From Denitrovibrio sp. (GTDB lineage: Bacteria > Chrysiogenota > Deferribacteres > Deferribacterales > Geovibrionaceae): DNA of 64,000 bases. The stretch spans positions 124,001-188,000 of the forward strand of contig PKTM01000015.1 in the NCBI GenBank assembly GCA_002869145.1, written 5' to 3'. The notes under the pieces are model-generated. The model was not told the DNA's origin. It ran no database searches and saw nothing but the letters and a program-made list of their open reading frames with translations. Position 1 is the first letter of the stretch. Each line of letters starts with the position of its first letter. Positions 30,409 through 40,924 of this stretch are shown here, piece by piece. Made by a program: the position numbers and the translations under genes.

Positions 30409-32892
30409 ATGATCAGATATCTTCTTATTTTACTATTAACCATCTCTCTTTTCGGTTGCATGGATATTGTTGACACTTCCTCGGGCGAGAATGATGATAC
30501 ACAAGATCCATCAGGCATCTGGCTCGGCTCACAGACCAGTGTCGGCGTAGGTGCTTTCGATATGAGAACCATCATCTATAGCGGCAGAATATTTGGTATC
30601 TCAGAAGATGCCGGAGTCATGTTTGCCGGCACATACATGATGAACAGCGGAAAATATCTCGTCTCAGACGGCACAGATAACTCATCAACATCATACAGAC
30701 TTTACGACCTGTACGACAATAATAACGCTTTCGCCATAGGCATGGTATCCGCTGCGGTACAGGAAAGAGCCGGCTTCAAAGGAAGCTACGTAAACAGTGC
30801 CAATCAGGAGGGGGAGGTAAGCGCACTTTACTCCTCACTATACGAAAAAGCTGTTTCTATCGAAAACATTCAGGGAGTTTGGTCAACAGCCAGACAAAAT
30901 ATAGACATAGATGAAGATGGAATAATAACTGGAACATTAGACTATTGCGAGATAGAAGGAGATGTCTCGATCCCTCATAAAGATAGAAATATCTTCGAAA
31001 TAGGCTTCACTCTGAGCGAATGTGACAACGAAGGAATTTATGATGGTCTCGGCATCATATTGCAGGATGAATCAGGCAATTCCTATTTTCTGGCACTAAC
31101 ATCAAACTCTGAGAGAATGGAGAATTTCGGATTCCAGTTGAACAACACACCTGAATCTTTCGTAGACACAACCCTAGCCAGAACAGCAGCAGTAAACACC
31201 TCTGCAAGAGAGGCGGCTGAGCCTACAGGCAGGGATATCGAGCTTGAGCTAATTACAGGGGAAAATCACGACGGCGAAGATTTTACAGGTCAGAATTTAG
31301 GATACCTCATAGAGAATTCAAGCTACCGCAATGCACTCTTTGACGGCACATCATTTATGAAGAGCGAAAATTACAACTCTTACTGTAATTATACGCCATA
31401 CGTCATTATGGATCGAGCCGACAACCAATGCAACTACACCCGATATCTGGGCGCTAAAATCACCAACAGCGATTTTTCAGGGAGTACCTTTATCGAGAAT
31501 AAATTCGTGGCTTCCGATGCACGGGTAGAAATAGATGGCTCAGACTTCTCAGGCACTTCGTTTACAGATTACCCTTGGAAGCCAAGTAATAACAATTTCA
31601 TTGCAACCGACACAGATTTTACCGGAAGCACTTTTAATCAATATCGTATTAATTTTGACGCTGAAAGTAACGACCTGACTGACATCACTTTCAACGATTC
31701 AATTGTCAGACTAACTAAAGGTAATGTTGAAGGTATAACAGTAAAAGGCAGCAATCTAACCTCAGAAGAAGGAGACCTGACAGATGTTAAACTGATAGAT
31801 GACAGCACAATAACCCTTGCAAATGGAAACATTTTCGGTGCAGAAATCATAAAAAACAGCACACTGACACTGACCAAAGGCAGCCTGAAAGGACCTGCAT
31901 TAATAGAAAACATCGTACTTACCATTACTGATGGAAATATCGAAGGGGTCACTCTAAAAGAGAGCAGCCTGAAAATCGGCACAGACAATCCTGTAATTAA
32001 AGACGTTACATTCGACAACTCCGATCTGGTTATTGACAAGGTCATGGATATGCAGAACGTAACCTTTACGCAAGGGAGCGGACTGGTTATAGATGTAGAT
32101 ATTGACACATTATCCGGAATGCTTAATTTAGACGACTTCATCAGTCAGAACCCTGACATGATAGAGCTGAAAGTAAAGATCGATATGCCTGATAAAGATC
32201 TCAGCGGCACACATATAATCTTTAACGCTACAGAGCCGGAAAACAGACCCTTATTACTTATTTTTGATCACTATCTCGGAGTATATAAAAATGGAAATTT
32301 CTCCGGTACTAATTTTACTGATGCCACTTTTTCACTAAACCGTTACCTGCTGGACAGCATACCTGAAAGTTCGAACCAATATTATAACTACACAGATGCG
32401 TTTATTACAAAAACTGATTTTACAAAGGCAAACTTTACTAATGCTGCTTTTACTCAAGGCGTAAAACAGCCCAACGACAACCTTTATAGTTATAAATCAG
32501 ATAAACCCTCTTTTGAGGAATGCAATTTTAATGCCGCAAATTTCCATAATGCTGATCTCACGGGAGCAACTTTTGCTGATTCTGACTTTGTGTACACAAA
32601 CTTTGAAGGAGCAAAAGCACCATCTACTTTCGTATTCTCCAATTTGAGCAATGCCTGGTGGACAGACGGCTCAAGATGTGCACCCGGCTCTATAGAGTTC
32701 TGCATTCCTGTCCCTGATGTTCTTAACACAGGGCTGACATACGAAGAATATTTGGACGGCAAAGACGATACAGATAAACTGGCAGAGAACATAAAAAATG
32801 AAGTTAAAGAACTAGTAGACGATGGCGTAGGCTTTGTAAAGGACACAGGCTCACAGGCATCTAATACGGTAAAGAAATTCTTCGGCTGGTAA
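30409..32892 (+). CDS. Large pentapeptide-repeat lipoprotein, tandem copy 1
   Basis: 827 residues. Signal with lipobox LFGC (Cys17). After an Asp/Glu-rich linker comes a strand-rich domain (GIWLGSQTSV, RTIIYSGRIFGISEDAGVMF, YRLYDLYDNNNAFAIGM) and a second one with EDGIITGTLDYCEIEG. From about 290 on there are pentapeptide-type repeats (DFSGSTFIENKF, DFTGSTFNQY, NFTDATFS, NFNAANFHNADLTGATFADS) that would form a right-handed beta-helix. The tail (CAPGSIEFCIPVPDVLNTGL, then a Lys/Glu amphipathic helix ending KKFFGW) is shared with the next gene. Its role is unknown; the lipobox predicts anchoring in the envelope. GGCGGGC precedes the ATG. Confidence 0.72.
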   Translation: MIRYLLILLLTISLFGCMDIVDTSSGENDDTQDPSGIWLGSQTSVGVGAFDMRTIIYSGRIFGISEDAGVMFAGTYMMNSGKYLVSDGTDNSSTSYRLYDLYDNNNAFAIGMVSAAVQERAGFKGSYVNSANQEGEVSALYSSLYEKAVSIENIQGVWSTARQNIDIDEDGIITGTLDYCEIEGDVSIPHKDRNIFEIGFTLSECDNEGIYDGLGIILQDESGNSYFLALTSNSERMENFGFQLNNTPESFVDTTLARTAAVNTSAREAAEPTGRDIELELITGENHDGEDFTGQNLGYLIENSSYRNALFDGTSFMKSENYNSYCNYTPYVIMDRADNQCNYTRYLGAKITNSDFSGSTFIENKFVASDARVEIDGSDFSGTSFTDYPWKPSNNNFIATDTDFTGSTFNQYRINFDAESNDLTDITFNDSIVRLTKGNVEGITVKGSNLTSEEGDLTDVKLIDDSTITLANGNIFGAEIIKNSTLTLTKGSLKGPALIENIVLTITDGNIEGVTLKESSLKIGTDNPVIKDVTFDNSDLVIDKVMDMQNVTFTQGSGLVIDVDIDTLSGMLNLDDFISQNPDMIELKVKIDMPDKDLSGTHIIFNATEPENRPLLLIFDHYLGVYKNGNFSGTNFTDATFSLNRYLLDSIPESSNQYYNYTDAFITKTDFTKANFTNAAFTQGVKQPNDNLYSYKSDKPSFEECNFNAANFHNADLTGATFADSDFVYTNFEGAKAPSTFVFSNLSNAWWTDGSRCAPGSIEFCIPVPDVLNTGLTYEEYLDGKDDTDKLAENIKNEVKELVDDGVGFVKDTGSQASNTVKKFFGW

Positions 32893-32932
32893 GAGCAGCA
32901 AACTGAAAATGTTTGTCTCACCTTTATTATTT

Positions 32933-32967
32933 CCCCCTTTATCAAAGGGGGGCTAAGGGGGATTTTC
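32933..32967 (+). repeat. G-rich palindromic intergenic repeat, copy A
   Basis: CCCCCTTTATCAAAGGGGGG followed by CTAAGGGGGATTTT: an 8-bp hairpin and a trailing G run. This pattern resembles short repeats found between genes in many bacterial genomes. It pairs with the inverted copy at 32985-33016. Confidence 0.7.
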
Positions 32968-32984
32968 GATTCTGCACAACCAAA

Positions 32985-33016
32985 GAAACCCCTCTGACTC
33001 CCCTTAGAAAGGGGAG
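32985..33016 (-). repeat. G-rich palindromic intergenic repeat, copy B (inverted)
   Basis: On the minus strand it reads CTCCCCTTTCTAAGGGGAG then TCAGAGGGGTTTC, matching copy A. With the 17-base spacer the pair looks like a REP doublet or a small MITE-like unit placed exactly between the two lipoprotein paralogues. Confidence 0.65.
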
Positions 33017-33147
33017 TACGTGTCAAAATACAAACAAAAAGGATAGTCAAAATAATTAATCCTTGCTCATCATATATAACTGTATTTAGCTTGAAAACTA
33101 TTTTTAGTGCTGATAAACTTTTTTTAATTAATTTTATCGGGGCTAAC

Positions 33148-35388
33148 ATGTTCAGACTTATCACTATTATACTTCTAACTATCTCTATTGCAGGATGTAT
33201 GGGAACATCAGACGAAACATCAGCCAGATCTAAACCACAAAGTCCTTCCGGGATATGGATTGGCACACAATATATACTAAATGACAGCGTTTACGACATG
33301 AAGAGCATCATCTATGACGGCAGAATAATAGGCATGTCTGAAGATGCCGGAGTTATGTTCGCAGGCACATACGAAATGAAAGAGGGACGTTTCTTGGTAT
33401 CTGACGGACAGCCCAACTCTTCAACAACATATAAGCTGTACGACCTGTACAACAACAATAATGTCTTTGCAATCGGGATGGTAGGTGCAAATGTCGATCA
33501 AAGAAACAGGATAAAGGGGAGCTTTCTTAATGATGCTAATCAAGAGGGCGAAATTGATCTTAGCTATACAGAACTATATGAAAAAACAGTCTCTGTAGCA
33601 GATATTCAAGGGAACTGGTCTACATCCAGAATAGATATATCTATTGATGAAGATGGTATCATAGCCGGAACACTCGATAACTGCGCAATAGACGGCGAAG
33701 CATCTACCCCTGAGCAGGGAAGAAACATTTTCGCTATTAATATAACTCTGAGCGAGTGCAGCAATGCAGGTTTTTATAACGGACTCGGCACCATTATTCA
33801 GGACAATTCAGCGAGCACATATTTCATAGCACTGACATCTAACTCAGAGAGGATGGAAAATTTTGGATTTGAGCTTGATGAAATGCCTACATCATTCACG
33901 CAGACAAGTGAACAGAGAACTTCCTATAGCGCTGAGATGATTGATGATTCATCACAAATTCTGAGCCGGACACTAGATACGCATACCGGAGAAAATCACG
34001 ATGGCGAAGACTTCACCGGCAAGAGTCTCCACTATAATATATCTGACGCCAGCTATAAAAATGCTGTATTTAACAACGCTTCCTTTGTAGCATGGCAACT
34101 TTACACTGGTCTCTGTGATTCTTTCTTGACGAGTTACCGATGTGAAAAATACGGTAATTTCCCGATTGAAATAACTAATAGCGATTTCTCCGGCAGCACT
34201 TTTTATAAAACAACCTTGGGTGCGTATAAGAGAAAAGAACAGACTGGCTATTACATTAATAAAACAAAAGTTACAGATTATGATTTCTCAAGAACTTCAT
34301 TTACAGGAAACTGGACTTTAGATGGTCATTTTTTAATAGATGCGACAAATACTGATTTTACAGAAAGCAGTTTCACCAATTATGTAATGGAGATCGACAC
34401 TACTACTAACATTTATACCGGAAACACATTTAATAACTCCACAGTGAAATTGCTAAAGGGCGATCTGGAAAGAGCTGTCTTAGACGGCAGTTCGCTATTC
34501 GCTGAGCAGCAAGGCAGTACGCTGAAAGATATCACACTTAATGACAGCACTCTTTATCTGGATAAACCTGTCACTTTGAATAATATAGTACTTAACTCCA
34601 GCGCACTTGTTGTAAACACTGATGATGTTGACTTAACCGGAATCACCATAAATTCTCTCACATCTCTTGAGCTCAGTAGGGACATTGATCTGTCGGGATG
34701 GGATCTGAGCAATACAGAGGTATTTTTTAATGCTTGGAAACTGGACGACCCTTACGTATTTTTCTATAACGGATACGCGTCAGGCAGGTTTGAAGAAACA
34801 AACTTTAAAGGATCAAGTATCACAGCAAGTATTGCAGACACTGATACTATAGAAAATGTACCTCCCAATACCCCAAGATATCTTCCAACCTATGTTTTTC
34901 ACTCTAATTTCTCTAAATCATATTTTTCTGATGCGACTTTCAATAAAGACTCCATACATCTCAGTTACTACGAAGGGGGAGACGTAGTATCATACGCCTC
35001 TTTTTACGATTGCGACTTCACTGCGGCAAACTTTGCCAATGCCGACCTGTCTGGAGCTGAGTTTCAGTTTTCGACAATGAACTATGCAAATTTTACAGGA
35101 GCAGAAAAACCTGAAACAAGCAAAATGATAACATCATACTACGGAAATTCATGGTGGTTCAACGGTGACAGATGCCTGCCCGGCTCTATCGGCACTTGCC
35201 TTCCAGTACCTGACGCTCTGAACACAGGGCTGACTTACGAAGAATACATGAACGGCAAAAGTGACCTGGACAAAGCTGCTGAAAATGTTAAGAAAGAGGC
35301 AAAAGATTTAATAGACGAAGGTATTGGGTTCGTCAAAGATATAGGCTCCGGAGCTTCGGACGCTGCTAAATACCTCTTCGGCTGGTAG
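33148..35388 (+). CDS. Large pentapeptide-repeat lipoprotein, tandem copy 2
   Basis: 746 residues, a paralogue of the preceding gene with the same architecture: lipobox IAGC (Cys17), SPSGIWIGTQY, KSIIYDGRIIGMSEDAGVMF, the TLDNCAIDGE segment, the GENHDGEDFTGKSL junction, pentapeptide-like repeats (DFSGSTFYKT, DFTESSFTNY, DFTAANFANADLSGAEFQFS) and the shared tail ending KYLFGW. It is about 80 residues shorter, mainly in the repeat region. The start is the ATG following CGGGGC, which mirrors the context of copy 1; the longer upstream frame is not supported. Sequence similarity through the tail and signal shows a tandem duplication. Confidence 0.72.
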   Translation: MFRLITIILLTISIAGCMGTSDETSARSKPQSPSGIWIGTQYILNDSVYDMKSIIYDGRIIGMSEDAGVMFAGTYEMKEGRFLVSDGQPNSSTTYKLYDLYNNNNVFAIGMVGANVDQRNRIKGSFLNDANQEGEIDLSYTELYEKTVSVADIQGNWSTSRIDISIDEDGIIAGTLDNCAIDGEASTPEQGRNIFAINITLSECSNAGFYNGLGTIIQDNSASTYFIALTSNSERMENFGFELDEMPTSFTQTSEQRTSYSAEMIDDSSQILSRTLDTHTGENHDGEDFTGKSLHYNISDASYKNAVFNNASFVAWQLYTGLCDSFLTSYRCEKYGNFPIEITNSDFSGSTFYKTTLGAYKRKEQTGYYINKTKVTDYDFSRTSFTGNWTLDGHFLIDATNTDFTESSFTNYVMEIDTTTNIYTGNTFNNSTVKLLKGDLERAVLDGSSLFAEQQGSTLKDITLNDSTLYLDKPVTLNNIVLNSSALVVNTDDVDLTGITINSLTSLELSRDIDLSGWDLSNTEVFFNAWKLDDPYVFFYNGYASGRFEETNFKGSSITASIADTDTIENVPPNTPRYLPTYVFHSNFSKSYFSDATFNKDSIHLSYYEGGDVVSYASFYDCDFTAANFANADLSGAEFQFSTMNYANFTGAEKPETSKMITSYYGNSWWFNGDRCLPGSIGTCLPVPDALNTGLTYEEYMNGKSDLDKAAENVKKEAKDLIDEGIGFVKDIGSGASDAAKYLFGW

Positions 35389-35534
35389 CGGGTCAGCACC
35401 CTCGGGCATAGCAATATACAGTGAATGTCTACTGTACTGCCACGCACCGGACACTCCCGATGGTCGTTTACTGACCGTAAACGAGGCACTTATAATAATA
35501 TCACAGTCTTGTGGCGAGGCTGTGTCCTAAACAC

Positions 35535-35572
35535 AAAAAGGGCTGAACCTTTTCAGGAACAGCCCTTTGTTA
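35535..35572. terminator. Bidirectional terminator between lipoprotein copy 2 and acnB
   Basis: AAAGGGCTG / CAGCCCTTT stem with a loop that itself pairs CCT / AGG, flanked by A and T runs. The 35389-35664 interval holds nothing else I can support. Confidence 0.75.
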
Positions 35573-35664
35573 TTTTAACCCCATCAGGCGACTACAAGGA
35601 GCCGTCAAACAAGGCAGTTAGCAAGTATTCACAGCATAGTGCTGTGCCTGTCGATGCGAATCGA

Positions 35665-38214
35665 CTAGAATGCGACGTTTTCGAGGTATGAAAGCTCAAA
35701 ATCGCCCATTTTATCAAACTCTAGATATCTGTATATTTCCGCCATGTTCGGCTGTATCTTGTTCTTAAAGAACTCGAAATACTCAGCAGGTGTAGGAAGC
35801 TCGCCTTTAAGCGCTGTAACAGCGGTAAGCTCTGCGGAACCGAGGAACACCTGAGAATCATCACCGATGCGGTTAGGGAAATTACGTGTGGAAGTCGAAA
35901 GCACGTATGCGCCCGGAGCAACACGTCCCTGATTACCCATGCAAAGTGAACAGCCCGGTATCTCTGTTCTGATACCAAGTGAGGCATATATTCCGTAGTA
36001 TCCTTCGTCCATAAGCTGCATTTCGTCCATTCTTGTTGGAGGAGTGAGCCAGTTACGGGTCTTAGGATATGTCTCGCCTTCCCATATTTTACCAGCTGCT
36101 CTGAAGTGGCCTATGTTTGTCATACAGGAACCGATGAATGTCTCATCGATCTTTGTTCCGGCTATCTCAGAAAGCAGTTTAACATCGTCTGGGTCGTTAG
36201 GACATGCAAGGATAGGCTCTGTTATCTCAGAAAGATCAATCTCTATAACAGCAGCATATTCTGCGTTTTCGTCTCTTTCGAGAAGTTCAGGTTTAGCAAG
36301 CCACGCCTTAGCATCGTCAATACGCCCCTGAAGAGTTTCAGCGTGCTGGTAGCCAGCCTTTATCATTTTCTCCATCAGTGCGATGTTTGACCTAAGGTAT
36401 GCTGCAACTGCGTCTTCTGAAAGTTTTATAGTACCGCCGGCTGCGGAACGCTCAGCTGTGGCATCAGTAAGCTCGAAAGCCTGCTCAACAGTGAGATCCG
36501 GCAGACCTTCCATCTCAAGTATGCGGCCGTTAAATATATTCTTTTTATTCTTTTTAGGCACAGTGAGAAGACCCTGCTTGATAGCCCAATAAGGAATAGC
36601 ATTTACAGCATCTCTCAGTGTAATACCTTCGTTGAACTCGCCTTTAAACTTAACAAGAACGGACTCAGGAACATCAAGAGGCATAAAGCCGAGAGCCGCA
36701 CCAAAAGCTACAAGACCTGAACCTGCGGGGAGTGAAAGCCCCATAGGAAACCTTGTATGAGAATCACCACCAGTACCAAGTGTATCTGGGAGCAGAAGTC
36801 TGTTCAGCCATGAGTGGATAACACCATCTCCGGGTCTGAGTGCAACACCCTTGCGCTCTGATATGAACAGAGGGAGAGACTTGTGCATAGCAACGTCAGC
36901 AGGTTTAGGGTATGCGGCTGTGTGGCAGAATGACTGCATAACCATCGGAGACTGGAACTCAAGACAAGCGAGCTCTTTGATTTCGTCTCTTGTCATAGGA
37001 CCTGTAGTATCCTGTGAACCGACAGTAGTCATCTTTGGCTCACAAGCCGTCCCAGGAAGAACTCCTTCAACACCCGCAGCTTTACCTATTATTTTCTGAG
37101 CAAGCGTGTAGCCCTGATCTTTTTTAGGTGTAGGATTAACAGGCTTACTGAAAACATCAGACTCGCCAAGCCCAAGAGCCTTTCTTGCGTTGTTTGTAAG
37201 TGTACGGCCAATGATAAGATTCAAGCGGCCGCCAGCTCTGTATTCGTCTTTGATAGTGGAAGGCTTCAGCTCGAAAGTTGACAGCACTTTTCCGCTTTCA
37301 TCTGTAATCTCGCCTTTCTCTGTGTTGATATTAACAACATCTCCAGTGTTAAGCTCGTCCACGTCGCATATTATAGGAAGACCGCCTGAGTCTTCTGTTG
37401 TGTTAAAAAAGATAGGGGCTATAACAGAACCTATGATAGTTCCGCCGTTTCTCTTGTTCGGAACATAAGGGATATCGGAACCTATTCTCCACATAACAGA
37501 GTTACAAGCAGATTTACGTGATGAGCCTGTACCGACAACATCACCTACAAATGCTACTTCATAACCGTCTGCCTTGTAGCTTTCCATAACTTCATTACCG
37601 TCTTTAAAACCTGTCTCTCCCATTGCAATAGCGTGAAGAGGTATATCAGGACGGCTCCAAGCATGTTTCGCAGGAGAAAAATCGTCAGTATTTGTTTCAC
37701 CGGCAACTTTATATATTTTTACTTTGTATTCTTTTCTAAGCTCTGGCTTGTTTGTAAACCATTCTGCATCCGCCCACGACTTGAGAACTTCCATAGCTTT
37801 TGCATTATTCTTTGAAAGCGCCACAACATCGTCAAAAGCGTTGTAAACAAGTATTGTTTTCTTTAATGCCGCAGCAGCGTCATCACCAAGCTCTTTGTCT
37901 GTGAGAAGCTCAACTAGGTATTGCACATTGTATCCGCCGAGCATAGTTCCCAGAAGGAAAACCGCACGCTCTTTGCTGATAAGTGAGCAGGAAGTCTCGC
38001 CTTTTGCTACCTTCCCCAGCCAGTCAGCTTTGACTTCGGAAGCCGGGTCAACACCCGGTGGAACTCTGTTTTCTATAAGCTCAACAAGCTCTGCCGTAGC
38101 GTTCTGCTCAAGCATTTTGCAAACTTCAGCTGTAAATTCTGCAGTAAGAGGAAGTGGAGGTATGCCTAACTTGGCTCTATCTTCCACATGTTTCAGGTAA
38201 TCCTGCATTGTCAT
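35665..38214 (-). CDS. acnB: Aconitate hydratase B
   Basis: 849 residues in the AcnB domain order: N-terminal HEAT-like helices ([20 protein letters not shown]), swivel domain 4 near the front ([20 protein letters not shown]), then domains 1-3 with [20 protein letters not shown], the 4Fe-4S cysteines in [11 protein letters not shown] and [14 protein letters not shown], and [10 protein letters not shown]. It isomerises citrate and isocitrate. AGGAG precedes the ATG. A 17-bp palindrome lies 110 bp upstream. The longest TCA gene of the window, apparently a single transcript ending at the terminator near 35550. Confidence 0.95.
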   Translation of the reverse strand: MTMQDYLKHVEDRAKLGIPPLPLTAEFTAEVCKMLEQNATAELVELIENRVPPGVDPASEVKADWLGKVAKGETSCSLISKERAVFLLGTMLGGYNVQYLVELLTDKELGDDAAAALKKTILVYNAFDDVVALSKNNAKAMEVLKSWADAEWFTNKPELRKEYKVKIYKVAGETNTDDFSPAKHAWSRPDIPLHAIAMGETGFKDGNEVMESYKADGYEVAFVGDVVGTGSSRKSACNSVMWRIGSDIPYVPNKRNGGTIIGSVIAPIFFNTTEDSGGLPIICDVDELNTGDVVNINTEKGEITDESGKVLSTFELKPSTIKDEYRAGGRLNLIIGRTLTNNARKALGLGESDVFSKPVNPTPKKDQGYTLAQKIIGKAAGVEGVLPGTACEPKMTTVGSQDTTGPMTRDEIKELACLEFQSPMVMQSFCHTAAYPKPADVAMHKSLPLFISERKGVALRPGDGVIHSWLNRLLLPDTLGTGGDSHTRFPMGLSLPAGSGLVAFGAALGFMPLDVPESVLVKFKGEFNEGITLRDAVNAIPYWAIKQGLLTVPKKNKKNIFNGRILEMEGLPDLTVEQAFELTDATAERSAAGGTIKLSEDAVAAYLRSNIALMEKMIKAGYQHAETLQGRIDDAKAWLAKPELLERDENAEYAAVIEIDLSEITEPILACPNDPDDVKLLSEIAGTKIDETFIGSCMTNIGHFRAAGKIWEGETYPKTRNWLTPPTRMDEMQLMDEGYYGIYASLGIRTEIPGCSLCMGNQGRVAPGAYVLSTSTRNFPNRIGDDSQVFLGSAELTAVTALKGELPTPAEYFEFFKNKIQPNMAEIYRYLEFDKMGDFELSYLENVAF

Positions 38215-38323
38215 AAGTGTACTCCTGTAAATAATGATTTATATGTGACCTGCCAGTCAGAGCAAGTCGTTTTATTCCCGTATGGTATATGTGGACGCAA
38301 CTCGCCCATTACTTAACCAAAGA

Positions 38324-38340
38324 TTGTATTCTGTATACAA
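38324..38340. promoter_or_regulatory. Operator-like palindrome upstream of acnB
   Basis: TTGTATTCTGTATACAA is an 8-1-8 inverted repeat with one mismatched pair, closely related to the site before icd. Confidence 0.58.
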
Positions 38341-38455
38341 TAATGTACGCATCTTTGTCAAAGTGTTTTAGAACATTTTTATACCTGCGCCAATATTTAT
38401 TTTTTGGATGCTTTTTCTTAAATGAGTTTTGCGGCATATTCAGGAATCAAAGAGT

Positions 38456-39085
38456 CTAAGCTAAAGCAAAAGCTCTGACAGGTGAACCGTCACCACCTTT
38501 TATATTCAGCGGCAGGCAGGTCAGTTCAAAAACTTCAGTGCCTATTGATTCAAGCCCACGCAAGTTTTCAACGATAACAAGTCCTTTTTTGAATATAATA
38601 CGGTGATTAGCGTATGTGACAGTGTCAGCAGGATCTATGGATATCATATCCATACAAATACCTTTTAAATCGAAAGTGGCGAGCAGCTCAGCCGCAGAGT
38701 CATTAAGCACCGGAAAATTTTTGAAATACTCAGGGGTGCCCCATAGCTTGTCCCAGCCTGAATGTAAAACCGCAAATTTTGCATTTTCCAATTCACCGCT
38801 GTACTTTTGAACATGTTCAACTGTAACTTCATTCATACCTCGAACATCGATCAAAACAGCTCTGCCTGTAAAATCTGAGATATCAAAATCTGAAAGAGTG
38901 CTGCCACCTTTTAGTATATGGCAAGGTGCATCCATGTGTGTGCCTGTGTGTGAAAACATGGTTATCAGACGCTCTTCGAAGCCGTCTTTCTCTATAGTGG
39001 TGGCAATCTTTATCTCTGGCGGTTCTGTACCTGGGTAAACAGGCATCCCCTCAACAATCTCGTGAGTTAAATCTATAATTTTCAT
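38456..39085 (-). CDS. Cyclase-family metal-dependent hydrolase (kynurenine formamidase-like)
   Basis: 209 residues. N-terminal KIIDLTHEIVEGMPVYPG, the metal-binding motif HTGTHMDAPCH, GRAVLIDVRG and a C-terminal LTCLPLNIKGGDGSPVRAFA are typical of the cyclase/KynB family. Members hydrolyse N-formylkynurenine or other amides and esters; the substrate here is not evident. The ribosome-binding site is weak (AGGT). No tryptophan-degradation genes are nearby, so a kynurenine role is doubtful. Confidence 0.82.
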   Translation of the reverse strand: MKIIDLTHEIVEGMPVYPGTEPPEIKIATTIEKDGFEERLITMFSHTGTHMDAPCHILKGGSTLSDFDISDFTGRAVLIDVRGMNEVTVEHVQKYSGELENAKFAVLHSGWDKLWGTPEYFKNFPVLNDSAAELLATFDLKGICMDMISIDPADTVTYANHRIIFKKGLVIVENLRGLESIGTEVFELTCLPLNIKGGDGSPVRAFALA

Positions 39086-39202
39086 ACCTATTATTTAGCA
39101 TATTTTATTAAAGATGTTGAGGTTTTTTAATTATCGACAAATGTTCATTGACAAGTTCCAAACATAGGAATAGCTTATAACATCAAATAATACGGGTGGT
39201 AT

Positions 39203-40819
39203 ATGAAGGCTGTCTCAGGAGGCAAACTTACAGGCGACCTGTACGGCGGTCTTACTGCTGCTGTAATAGCTCTGCCTCTAGCCCTTGCATTTGGAGTGGC
39301 AAGCGGTGCAGGCGCACAGGCAGGCCTATACGGAGCTATAATACTCGGTCTCGTGGCGGCTCTCTTCGGAGGTACAGCCGTACAGATATCAGGCCCCACA
39401 GGCCCCATGACTGTTGTTGTAGCATCTGCAATAACCCTATTCCACGGCGACATCAACTCTGTTGTTACAGTAATATTTTTGGGCGGTATATTCCAGATGG
39501 CACTCGGTTTTCTAAAGGTCGGGAAGCTGGTTCGCTATATCCCCTATCCGGTCATATCAGGCTTTATGACAGGCATTGGTCTTATTATTATTCTGATACA
39601 GATACACCCACTATTCGGGGCTGATGGGTTCAGCTCCCCTCTGGCGGCTGTCAGACACCTGAACACTGTTTTCCCTGGTATGAATTCAGCTGACATGACA
39701 CTTGGTGTCTTATCTCTCATGATAGTTTTTTTCTTTCCAAAACGACTCTCTTCAAAACTGCCATCACCGCTTGCAGCTTTGATATTATGCACTCTGCTGT
39801 CCATTGTTCTGAGTATGGATGCAGCCACCATTGGTCACATCCCTGCGGAACTGCCGAAACTTATAATACCCGACATCTCTCTGAAGCATCTGACGTTTGT
39901 GGTCTCCACAGCACTAAGTCTGGCTGTTCTTGGTTCCATCGACAGCCTGCTGACATCTCTGGTTGCTGATTCGCTGACAAAAACCACTCATAATCCAAAC
40001 AAAGAGCTGATAGCTCAGGGACTGGGCAATACACTTGTATCTTTTGCGGGCGGCATCCCCGGTGCGGGAGCTACCATGCGCACTGTTGTGAATGTAAAGG
40101 CTGGTGGAAGGACAAGGCTTTCAGGTGTGATACATGCTGTAGTATTATTGATGATACTTCTTGTTTTCGGTTCGTTTGCAGAGAATATTCCACTTGCAGT
40201 ACTTTCAGGAATCCTTATCAAAGTAGGATTCGACATTATAGACTATAGATTTCTGCGTGTACTGAAAAAGGCGCCAAAGCATGACATACTGGTAATGTTT
40301 GCAGTGCTTGTTCTTACTGTGTTTGTAGATCTTATAGTAGCTGTGGGCGTTGGTGTTGTACTCGCCTCTTTGCTGCTGACATACAGGATAGCTCAGCAGA
40401 CAAGCACATCTTTTCATGAGATTCCGGTAAATATAGAAGAGAACGAGATAAGCCGCGAACTTCAGGAAAGCACAAAATACTCCATAAGGGTAGTGGATAT
40501 CAACGGTCCGTTCTTCTTCGGCTCCACAACTCAGATAGTGGGCAAAATCGGTGCATTTCTCGGCACTCAGGTCGTAATATTCAACTGCAGTAATGTTCCT
40601 TTTATGGACTACTCCGCAGTGTTTGCTCTGGAAGAGAAGATAAGCAAACTGAAATCAAATAACATTATGGCAGTCTTTGTCGTCAACGATAATGTAAGAG
40701 AGATACTTATCAGAAACAATATAACCGATTCTGTTCCCATTTCACACATATTCAGAAATTTTGACGACGCTGTAACTCATGCCAAAGAGCATATCAAAAA
40801 AAAGGTAAACCAGCTCTAG
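39203..40819 (+). CDS. SulP-family anion transporter with STAS domain
   Basis: 538 residues. A hydrophobic SulP core of about ten or more helices begins GGLTAAVIALPLALAFGVAS, with the conserved VQISGPTGPMTVVVAS segment and the EL-rich NPNKELIAQGLGNTLVSFAG loop. A cytoplasmic STAS domain occupies about residues 425-535 (INGPFFFGSTTQIVGK, VVIFNCSNVPFMDYSAVFAL). It may import sulfate, bicarbonate or dicarboxylates. GGGTGGT precedes the ATG. Bicarbonate supply for pyruvate carboxylase or carboxylate uptake for the TCA genes would fit the context but is not shown by the sequence. Confidence 0.87.
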   Translation: MKAVSGGKLTGDLYGGLTAAVIALPLALAFGVASGAGAQAGLYGAIILGLVAALFGGTAVQISGPTGPMTVVVASAITLFHGDINSVVTVIFLGGIFQMALGFLKVGKLVRYIPYPVISGFMTGIGLIIILIQIHPLFGADGFSSPLAAVRHLNTVFPGMNSADMTLGVLSLMIVFFFPKRLSSKLPSPLAALILCTLLSIVLSMDAATIGHIPAELPKLIIPDISLKHLTFVVSTALSLAVLGSIDSLLTSLVADSLTKTTHNPNKELIAQGLGNTLVSFAGGIPGAGATMRTVVNVKAGGRTRLSGVIHAVVLLMILLVFGSFAENIPLAVLSGILIKVGFDIIDYRFLRVLKKAPKHDILVMFAVLVLTVFVDLIVAVGVGVVLASLLLTYRIAQQTSTSFHEIPVNIEENEISRELQESTKYSIRVVDINGPFFFGSTTQIVGKIGAFLGTQVVIFNCSNVPFMDYSAVFALEEKISKLKSNNIMAVFVVNDNVREILIRNNITDSVPISHIFRNFDDAVTHAKEHIKKKVNQL

Positions 40820-40924
40820 GCTGTGAAAACTCACAAATGTCTTTTATGCAAAGCTCTAAGCGTAAATGAGTTATTACACAACGCCGATGCTAGTAAAAAT
40901 TAAGTACAGCTTATTATGCCTAAT

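Noticed and set aside
32490-33266. 258-codon leftward open frame across the lipoprotein junction
   Set aside because: It is the complement of two lipoprotein genes and the G-rich repeat; no ribosome-binding site and no recognisable domain.
35389-35664. Short open frame at 35425 between lipoprotein copy 2 and acnB
   Set aside because: It crosses the terminator and has no ribosome-binding site or recognisable product.
39196-39624. 142-codon frame overlapping the SulP gene
   Set aside because: Arg/Cys-rich shadow in another frame with no domain.
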